A DNA stretch of 64,000 bases from Zea mays (lineage: Eukaryota; Streptophyta; Magnoliopsida; Poales; Poaceae). Numbering within the stretch: position 1 is the stretch's first letter; each line of letters opens with the position of its first letter. Positions 56,196 through 64,000 of this stretch are shown here, piece by piece. The DNA lies in NCBI RefSeq assembly GCF_902167145.1, contig NC_050096.1, positions 198,168,566 to 198,232,565 on the forward strand, read 5' to 3'. Under the pieces are notes generated by a model. It searched no databases. It had not been told where the DNA came from and saw nothing but the letters and a program-made list of their open reading frames with translations. The translations under genes were made by a program, and so were the position numbers.

Positions 56196-59100
56196 TGTCA
56201 CACCCGGGTTTTAGGGGTCCAAAGCCCGGGCGCGAACATAAACACCAGGTGTGCTGGGACCAAGTCTCACACATATGATGCATAGTGGCACAGGATCGAA
56301 TGTCACATCTTTACTATATAACAGGAGTTCTATACAAAATAATTAAATAATTACATCATATGAGGAAACGATCCAGCAACCCAAAGTTGACTGGGAGACG
56401 ACGACCTAGATCTCTCTCACGAACTCATCGCAGCATCCTCCATGCGCCTCATCCTGCGGTACCTGTTCTTGACCTGTGGGGGGGTGTGAGACAGCAAGAG
56501 TGAGCTCACATACGTTCATCGCTCAACAAGTTGTGGGGAATAATGTGCATGAACTCGCCAAAGGTGGGAGCCCACGTGAAGTGTAAGGCTTACCAAAGAG
56601 AATGGTTAGAGCTGAGCATTGCTTTTAAAGTTGGTCAAAATTTTATTAGCAATTACTAAGTATAAGTAAATACCAACCCAATTAAATAGTAGAACAGAAG
56701 TAACAACATCACCTGCGATGCAATGCATATGACAAATTGAATTTAAGTTCCATAAATTAATCATGTGAGGGTCCGAGCTGCTCATGACCGTGAGCACGGC
56801 TAGTATACCAGTTTTACACTCTGCAGAGGTTGCGCATCTTTACCCACAAGTCATGTTACCCATCTGCCAAGGGATCGCGACTTCCCATACACCTCTACCG
56901 AGGAGGCGAGGCAGGGTAACACTACGAGGCCTTTACAAAGTTCCACTAGCTTCAGAAAACCCGCTACAGTTTATAGGAAGCTCCAATACAGGAATCCCTT
57001 GCAGGACCGCCATCGCAGCAAAATCCTCCCGAGGGCCTCCCTACACTGACCACTCCCCTACTGCTCTTGCCCCTTTCGGGTAAGGTAGTCTTCCACTAGC
57101 TTTCCTAATTAATCAGCCAAGGGGTCCCATTCCTCCCTTGTGGTAGCACTGTTTTCCCGGGTGGTCGCTCCATGTTCCAATTAACATAATGATCTTATCA
57201 TGAACAGTAATAATAAACGGATAATAACAGTGTGATCATGAATAATGTATCTTCATACCCAAAACCACATAAAGCACTAACAAGTACTACCCAAAAAGTT
57301 CAGTGGTAAACAAGGTATAAAGATAATCAAACTAGGGTAACCTATTGGGTCCCATCAAAATTAACCTATGCAGATCATTATGATTAATTAGAACATGAGT
57401 GGGTAAAAGGAAGTGATCAAGGGCACAACTTGCCTGGGACTTGAGATACCAGGTACCAACTTGCTCTTCAGATGACACGTGTCCTCACGCTAGTCATAGT
57501 AATACAAACAAACATGGTATAGGCAAGATTAACATCACACCAATCATAAGAATAAATTGCGTAATAACAATCTACGCGTCGCTACGAGATCGTGGGTTCG
57601 AGAACCGCTAAATTCGGGGTTACGGTTAAGGTTTATGGAAGATCTACGTGATTTAAATATTAAACTATATTATAAATTGATTAGTATTCATCATATGAGA
57701 GAATATTCTATAAGTAATTAACCCAACCTTTAATCTAAGTTATTCTTGATTATTGATTATCTTTTAGTCAAATTATAATTATAAGATCGGAATATTATAT
57801 TAATATTAGAAAAGCTAATACAGAAAACATAGATTAATCAAATTAGTCACCTAATTATAAAAGTATGGGATATTATATGATCAATGTTGCTACTGTGTAG
57901 CAAATATTTATACGAAGCTAACACAACTTGAACGGATTGAAACAGAGTTAAAATGAATTAATTATGATTTTCCGAAGTTATTTAGTACCTAGGATAAAGT
58001 AATTCAAGTGAATAATTTTAATTCAAGTTTCATGGCTAAACAAAGGTACTAGATGATGAACAATATTAAAACAAAATTATTGCAACTGGAATGGATCAAT
58101 TTGGAGCTAAAATGAATTAAATATGAATTATACAAGTTTCTGGATTTATTTGTGTACTAAAAATCAATTTCTATATTTAAATATCAGATTTCTCTGTTCC
58201 TGGGCCACCCACATTATTACAGACAAACTCAGGGTTAAACTAGCAAAGATCTGGCAGACTCATGTTACCTCTCTCGCGGATGGCGGGTTAATTCAACGAA
58301 ACCCGAGGGGCTCACTTAGAAAGTGACTACGGCGAAGGGGGTATGAGCAGATTGCACCGTTGGATCGCCATTCGACAGCTCAGATTAGATCTAAATTGAG
58401 CAGCTAACAGAGCCATCGATCCCGCGATCAGTGGTGGATATTTGATCTGCCTAGAATTCGTCCATCAGGGGATCAACGGCCCAGATTGGACGATGAGCCA
58501 ATACGCCCGGGATCTAATCCAGAGCACCCATTTTCTGATGAACGGCCACCGGCCATCTTCTACCTCAATCCGCGCTGAGCAGCGGTGTCCAGTCCCAACC
58601 GCGACGGCGCCATGGCCACGACACCGGGCCTCGACGCCCCAGCAAACCAGAACTCCCAACCATCGGATGATCGATGCTACGCGCAGCAGGGGGTACGGTG
58701 ATTCACGCATGTGTTTCCATACCGGAGATGAAGGGGTCGATATGCTTGTCTTCGCGAACAGGATGGTGCACAACGGAGCGTTCGCGCTGGTTCTCCAAAC
58801 ACCGCACGACAAGCACGCCTGGGCACACAGAGGTTTGGGGGAGATCCTACCGAAGAGCTATGGCGAAGGAGGAGTCCAAGGTTCACCGGTTGATGAAAAT
58901 GCAGGTTGACGACAGCGCCCAATTTCCCTCCGCGGCGGACCATGACGCCCCCTTGGTTTTGTTTGGGCGACGATAGGACCAGAGGAGCCCGAGTTAAATA
59001 GACATGGGACGACACCAGATTACAACCACCCATGCGGAGATTTAGCCAACAACACCCCCCTAATCCCCGGCGTGTAGGTCGGCGCCTAGTTGAGATTTGG

Positions 59101-59722
59101 GGCAGAGTCCGTGAGGTTGAAGACCGACTTGAAGGAGTGGCCCCACGCGTAAGTGACTCAGAGAAAAAGATAAGGGCGCTGATGGGCCAGTGAGGTGCGA
59201 TTTAGTCTTGGGCCAAGCGGGAAAATAGGGCCCAGATGCGTTTTGGTCCCATTTCTGTTTTCTTTTTTTATGATTTCTATTTCAAATTCAACCATGATTT
59301 TGAATTTCAAGCAAAATTTTGATGTGGACAGAAATCGTATCTTCATATTTATTCTTATTACTGTTACTATTATTATTTTTATTATTTATTTTCCTCCTCA
59401 CCCTTTAATTCAAAAAGGAATAAAGGATTATCATAATTACCTTTCTCAAATTCTTTACTATATATATATATATTTATGTGAATTGAGGTCAAATTAAGTC
59501 TTAATTCCTTTGTTCAAGCAAAAAAAATATTCATCACAAAATCATCGGCATGAGATGCATATTTCTAAACTCATTTATTTGTTATCTGACCAATATAATT
59601 TCATTACTTGTATGCACAAATAGAAGGAGTTCAAATGATCTCCAAGGTTCCATAAATTCTCAAACACTAAGAATAATTATATTTATTTATTTATTTTCCT
59701 GATACAAATTTTGGGCTTTACA
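56196..59722 (-). repeat. 5' LTR of the non-autonomous element
   Basis: 3527 bp, near-identical to the other LTR; most differences are transitions. Confidence 0.9.
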
Positions 59723-59727
59723 AGTTA

Positions 59728-60221
59728 TCCCTTTCTCCACTTCTGGTGGAATCATACCTCCAACAATCACCCCTCCTGAAGCTCCACTAGCCTCATCACC
59801 ACTGGCCTCATCACTACCTCGACTACTGTCATCCTCCCCCTCTCTACGGTCTCCTCCATCGACCGGAGAGAAGTCCTCCAGGATTTGATATGGATCAACT
59901 TTCTTTCTATAGTATGGGTCTTCCTCAGGAAATGTTACATCCATACTCACTAATAGTCTCTTACCAATAGGGTCCCAACACTTGTATCCTTTCTAAGTAG
60001 ATGAATAACCCACAAAAATGCACTTGACTGCTTGAGGATCCAACTTGCTCACCATAGGTCGACGATCTTTTACAAAACAGACACAACCAAAGACCTTCGG
60101 TGGAACACGAAAGTCACACTTTCCCAATAGAAGTTCTGCAGGTGATTTCATATTAAGTATTCTTGAGGGCATCCGGTTGATGAGGTATGTGGCCGTCATT
60201 ACTGCCTCACTCCACAGATAC
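59728..60221 (-). pseudogene. Copia Pol: integrase C-terminal part
   Basis: In coding order from 60221: TATYLINRMPSRILNMKSPA, LLGKCDFRVPPKVFGCVCFV, LDPQAVKCIFVGYSST, then TAG at 59995-59993, then MDVTFPEEDPYY and a Ser/Gly/Asp-rich linker. These are the standard blocks after the copia integrase core. The upstream part is missing because of the Tat insertion at 60222. Confidence 0.8.
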
Positions 60222-61356
60222 TGTCGGAGAGGAAATCTCCGGCCGGGTGGCGGAATGCACCCGCCCTAAATCCTTAGATGAGGAAGGGCCTAAGCATTTT
60301 GCCTGTTAGGTTGAAACAGGAAGAACGCAAGAACACTCAAGGATTTAGAGTGGTTCGGGCCGCTGGAGCGTAACACCCTACTCCACTGTGTGATGTATTG
60401 AGCTCGAGAGCTTGTATGAACTTGTGAGCGTCTAAGTGTGTATGTGTCTGTTGGCCTAGATCCGCTTGAGCTGAGTTGACTTTACTTGACTTGAGTCCTC
60501 TGTGACGTTGCGTGCCTCCCCTTTTATAGCTAAAGGGGGGCACATACAAGGGTGCTGAGCCCCGACATGCGGGCCCAGGGACATAACGGATGTAATACTT
60601 GGAGCAACTGATACTCGTTGCTGGAGAAATCTTCTTGCGCCCTGATATCCGCGATCTGCGTAGCTTTGACGTGCAGGGGAAGCCTCCCTAGCGACGTACA
60701 AGTGATGATGGTCAGAGTGCACCTCGCAGCACGGGCGTACTATTTGGCAATGGACTGGACAGGCACGCCGCCTGCAGGATGTCCTTGACGCCACCTACCA
60801 GCGGAGTGGACAGAACACATTAAATGCTGAGGCGGCACATCGCCTGTCAGCGGAATAGTCAGGCGGCGCATCTTCTCCGCAATAAATGCAGAGACCGCGC
60901 AGCCCCAGAGGCCTTACGTCAGGCTCCGCCCGCTGGCTTACGTCACGGGCGATATGCCACGTGGCTGCATCGGGCCTCCGCCTGAGCGGAGAGCAGAAGT
61001 GTACATGGTATGGTCTGGACACGTGTCGGCCCCGGACCCCCGCCTGGCCTTGATTAAGGCCTGTGTATTCTTTGTCCTAGAATCCCGGGACCCTGCTAAG
61101 GGTGGCCCAGACCCTACACAGAGAGGTCCGGGACCCGTCCCGGGGGTCCGGTCTGTACCCGCGGAGGTCCTAGACCCTGCCCGGAGGTCCGGTCCGGATA
61201 TGCTAGGGTCTGGACCCACCGTTGATACCTTGGAGGATATTGTCTCTCCTAGCCACGTGGTGGCCCTGGAGCCGTCCACGTGGTGGGGTCAGGTGTTTGT
61301 TCACCACGCGACTAAAGATAGCCGCATGGACATCGCACCTCCATACTGTAGTAACA
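60222..61356 (-). repeat. Probable 3' LTR of the second Tat element
   Basis: The outer end is firm (TGTCGGAG at 60222 on the plus strand). The inner end is inferred: in element sense TGTTACTACAG would start the LTR at 61356, just after the purine-rich AAAAGGGGTACC. The TATA box at 60519-60529 leaves about 300 bp of R-U5. The U3 side holds GGTCCGG/GGACCC-rich repeats (61100-61220). Confidence 0.5.
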
Positions 61357-61672
61357 GGTACCCCTTTTCCAAGGTACTGACAGTGGCCCTCGGGCCCGCC
61401 TCAGGGGAGGATACGAGCCTGCAGGTGGGGCCAAAGCTGGATTGTCGATTGGCGCGTTGCTTCTGAGCGCTTGCTGGCGAAATTACTGCCAGCCCGCCTT
61501 TGAACACGCCAACTGCCACGCCTGTCCCTGTGGCTGACTGACCCATGACCTCCGCACTTAATGGCTTTGCTGAGCCATGCGCGGGGTGCCTCGATACCGC
61601 TGCATTGGTTTTGAAAATTCACCTTCTCTGTCCTCTGCGGCGGCCCCGAGGAGGCGCGGTACTGGCGCGAGC

Positions 61673-62180
61673 GGCGGTTCGATTCCTCTGCACCCTGGAA
61701 CCGGCGCCCATGGAGGATGACTAGTGGGCCTGGGCCCCTGTGCAGGAGACTGGGCTGTTGGTTTCGTCGGAGGTGAAGAGGCGCATTGCTGCAGACGGTG
61801 GCGTGCTCTTCACGCGGCGGTTCGCCTTCTCCGCACATGGAGATCGACGCCCAAGGAGTATGACTCGTGGGCCCGGGCCCCCGCGCCAGGGACTGGTCCG
61901 CTGCTTCCGGCGAAGGTGAAGAGGCGTGTTACCGCGGGTCGGTAGCATGCACCTTGCGCGGTGGTTTGCCTTCTTCATACCCAGGAACTGGCACACCAGG
62001 TGCATGATAAGTGGGCCTAGGCCCCCATGCCAGAGGCTGGGCCGTTGTTTTGGCAGATGAAGAGGCACACTACCACGGGCGGCGGTTCGCCCTCCCGTGT
62101 CGGTTCGCCTCCTTCACACTCGGAGACCAACGCACCAGCTGTATGACTTGTGGGACCGGGCCCCCGTGTCATAGGTTGGG
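61673..62180. repeat. Four degenerate ~140-bp tandem repeats
   Basis: Copies begin near 61673, 61819, 61959 and 62097, each with GCGGTTCGCCT, a GACGC...GAGTATGACT-like stretch, GTGGGCCTGGGCCCC and, in the first three, GGTGAAGAGGCG. They sit upstream of the antisense start. Confidence 0.65.
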
Positions 62181-62242
62181 TACTCTGGTGTGCATCGGGG
62201 GAGACTTCTCGTGGCGTTTCGGGGCGCGAGTAGGGGAGTCTA

Positions 62243-63070
62243 CCTTTAAAAAGGGGTTCATCCCTCGAGTAGTAGCCATGCCTTGCTTCTCTCCCACTCG
62301 CTGTGCCCTTTCGCCTCCGAGCTCTCTGCGCCCCTTTGCCTTCAAGGTCTCTGCTCTGCATCGCCGTAGTTTGCCATGGCCTTGTAAGTTCATCTTGAGC
62401 GTGCCTAGACTGAGTGGGTGCTCGACATGGTGTGCCGCCTGCTTGGATGGGATGCGCCGACGTTCGGTGGTAAGATTTGCGCCGGCGCCATCCTCCTCGG
62501 CGAACTTGCCGCCTGAGAGTTCGTGCTCTTTGTCTTCAGCCTCCCCAGCGGGTTGGTGTTGCCGATCTTGCCTTTCTTTCGCTGGAGGTGCACGGCCTCG
62601 TGGGGGCGGCGCTCTTCCACCGGTGCTTAGCTTCAAGGATGTTCATCAGCCTTGCGGTGGTGGAGAGCAAGCTGGGCTGCGGCTCCGTCTTCCACATGAG
62701 CTGGTGACCCGCCTCTCCCTCCAGCATTCGGAGGGAAGGATGATCACTAGCCTTGTGAAGGTTGGAGGCAAACTTCGGCTACGCGGCACCGGCCAGACCG
62801 CAAGCGCCGTCTGCCACCGTGCTTCCAGCTCCTTGGCTTGGATGGTCTTGTTGTCACCCCCGTAGGAGGACGGGGGAGAGGGCCTCCTCGCCATGGTGCA
62901 CACGCTGAGGTGGTTTCCGCCGCTGGTGCAGAGGTGGTCGCCGCCGCTGACAAGCCGCTGGTGCAGAGGTGGTCACCGCTGCTGGTGCACAGGTGGTCAC
63001 TGCCGCTGGCAAGCCGCTCGGAGCTAGCTTTCAACGCGACCCTGCTGGTGAAGAGTAGTCCATACCTGTA
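62243..63070 (+). pseudogene. Antisense gene-like region of the second Tat element
   Basis: TATA-like CCTTTAAAAAGGGG (62243-62256), then ATG at 62278 in TAGCCATGCC. Frames below include MPCFSPTRCALSPPSS (compare MPSHSPHALRPSSF in the Huck-like element), SFKDVHQPC (62630) and a short GCTGGTGCAGAGGTGGTC tandem repeat (about 62917-63010) before a stop at 63069. The longest frame starts upstream of the box at 62011 and ends at 62865. Which frame, if any, is translated is unclear; introns are possible. It is opposite to the expected pol direction. Confidence 0.45.
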
Positions 63071-63439
63071 GAGTAGAGATGGAGCTAGGACTCCTCTTGA
63101 AGGCGGATGTAATAACTTTTGCTTTTTGTAAGGTACTTTTGAGTACTATTTATCAAGCAGTATTAGCACTTATCTGTGTACCACTTGTCCCTGTTGTGTG
63201 TGGTGTTACCGACTCCTTCCTGGTACCTATGTGCCCCCCTAGGATGCAGGCTCGTTGTGACGAGGTTGGATACCAGCATACCTAAGAAAGAGTTGGCAAT
63301 GACCCCCAGGAGGTAGCCTCGACTGGGACCTGGGCCTGAACACAACTTCGGCTAGGGAGCGTTAGTAGTACACCCATAGGACCCATCATCTATCATTAGC
63401 CATCCTTTGATACAAGCACGGGACCTACAGGTTTTAGTC
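63071..63439. other. Non-coding part of the second Tat element
   Basis: No supported coding frame or repeat between the antisense region and the tandem array. Confidence 0.35.
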
Positions 63440-63790
63440 TGGGAAGCCAAGTTGTGTGTCCGTACCCCCTGGACCGCGGTTCCAGATACTAGGACAACCG
63501 TCGCAGAGTGGTGGAGCGTGCAGGCTCACGGTACGGGACCAGGCTGAGCGGCTACACGGCTCCGGACCACCCCAGGAGACAAGTGTCCATTCTCTAGGGC
63601 CGGACCTCAGGTTGTCGGACCCACAGGACTATAGTTCCAAATACTCGGGTGCCCGTCACAGAGTGGTGGAGTGTGTAGGCTTTTGGGTACGGAACCAGGC
63701 TAAGCGGCCACACTGCTCCGGACCACCCCATGGAACGAGCTCCTATTCTTTAGAACCGGTCCCCAGGCTACCGGACCCCCTGCTTTTGTA
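63440..63790. repeat. Two tandem ~165-180-bp repeats
   Basis: Copies at about 63455-63618 and 63619-63785 share CGCAGAGTGGTGGAGYGTG-like words, GGTACGGRACCAGGCT, GCGGCYACAC and GCTCCGGACCACCCCA. The position matches the 110-bp array behind pol in the Huck-like element. Confidence 0.75.
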
Positions 63791-64000
63791 GAGGGGTCCT
63801 AAACTGCAGGCCTGGCTACTCAATTCGGATGTCATCATGCCAGGACAAATGGGAACTGTGCGGGTGGGTTAGGTAAAAAATAATATCCGGGAACTGCAGG
63901 ATAAAACCGTGGAGGCAGGAGGATAAGACTGTCATAGGAGCGCATCTGGGGTGGGGGGTAAATCTTCTCTTTATAACTCTACATGCATGGGTGCAGGCCA
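63791..64000. other. Window end, inside the second Tat element
   Basis: No coding motif recognised in the last 210 bp; pol would be expected further right on the minus strand. Confidence 0.3.

Larger units (their letters stand above)
51313..59722 (-). mobile_element. Non-autonomous LTR element with 3.5-kb LTRs (LARD/Tekay-derived type)
   Basis: 8.41 kb with LTRs of 3526 and 3527 bp and a perfect target duplication AGTTA (51308-51312 and 59723-59727). Orientation is minus. The primer site TGGTATCAGAGGA lies next to the LTR at 56195, and the polypurine tract TAAGGGGGGTAGGATT lies next to the other at 54839. In element sense the LTR runs TGTAAAGCCC...CCGGGTGTGACA. The 1357-bp interior encodes nothing recognisable. 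It keeps only a short stretch beside the polypurine tract (CTCGAGGACGAGATTTC) of the kind that encodes the LEDEI Pol C-terminus in plant chromoviruses. This points to a Tekay/Del-type parent whose gag-pol was lost. I count about 20 differences between LTRs (roughly 0.6%), so it moved recently and must have used proteins in trans. Confidence 0.87.
48952..60221 (-). mobile_element. Ty1/copia element, split and decayed
   Basis: Minus orientation. Two parts: 48952-51312 (3' LTR, RNase H, RT) and 59728-60221 (integrase C-terminal side), separated by the long-LTR element at 51313-59722. The reading frame continues across that insertion once its AGTTA duplication is discounted, which shows both parts were one element. 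The 5' part is cut at 60222 by the second Tat element, and its 5' LTR is not in the window. Pol has several nonsense and frameshift lesions. Confidence 0.8.
60222..64000 (-). mobile_element. Second Tat-lineage Ty3 element, 3' part only
   Basis: Inserted in the copia remnant at 60222 (left flank GATAC, partner not visible). In element sense its LTR ends CTCCGACA, like the Huck-like LTR end CGCCGACA, with a TATA box GCTATAAAAGG at 60529-60519. Going right, that is toward pol: tandem repeats, an antisense gene-like region with the same start signature as in the Huck-like element, then another tandem array. Pol itself must lie beyond the window. Sequence and LTR differ from the Huck-like copy, so this is another family of the same lineage. 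Confidence 0.75.

Overview
The window looks like a piece of a large grass nuclear genome, most probably maize (Zea mays) or a close relative. Four host genes sit as small islands in nested LTR retrotransposons. Those elements have the hallmarks of abundant maize families: a Ji/Opie-type Sirevirus, Huck-like Tat-lineage Ty3 elements with two RNase H domains, and a short-LTR Reina-like chromovirus. I read the sequence by eye, so family names rest on recalled motifs and structure, not on searches.

Layout. 2-1798 (+): intronless EXO70 exocyst gene. 2303-3425: small MITE-like elements. 3481-8787: Reina-like Ty3 chromovirus, LTRs identical except one 11-bp unit, target duplication ATATA. 8870-10271: older terminal-repeat debris. 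10272-32856 (+): Huck-like Tat element with decayed gag-pol, split by a well-preserved Ji/Opie-type Sirevirus in minus orientation (20714-29884, target duplication CACGC). 33890-34996: broken GRAS (HAM/SCL6-like) pseudogene. 36768-39763 (+): 12-exon sulfite oxidase. 40422-41564 (-): 5-exon conserved plant gene of unknown function, tail-to-tail with it. 42062-42697: copia debris. 44516-48725 (+): 11-exon MAP65/Ase1 microtubule-bundling gene. 48952-60221 (-): copia element that lands 226 bp past the MAP65 stop. It is split by a non-autonomous element with 3.5-kb LTRs and a 1.36-kb non-coding interior (51313-59722, target duplication AGTTA), and cut again at 60222 by the 3' part of a second Tat element (minus, running off the window).

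Relations. The host genes (vesicle tethering, peroxisomal sulfite detoxification, an unknown protein, microtubule bundling) share no evident pathway; they are neighbours only. The elements give a relative history: Ji inside Huck, and the long-LTR element and Tat-2 inside copia. Three signals stand out. Two different Tat elements keep a matching antisense start region (TATA-like box, spacing, ATG). Nearly all premature stops in the older elements are TAG/TAA readily explained by C-to-T change at CAG, CAA or TGG. Two neighbouring host genes each carry a short intron that is a multiple of three and free of in-frame stops.
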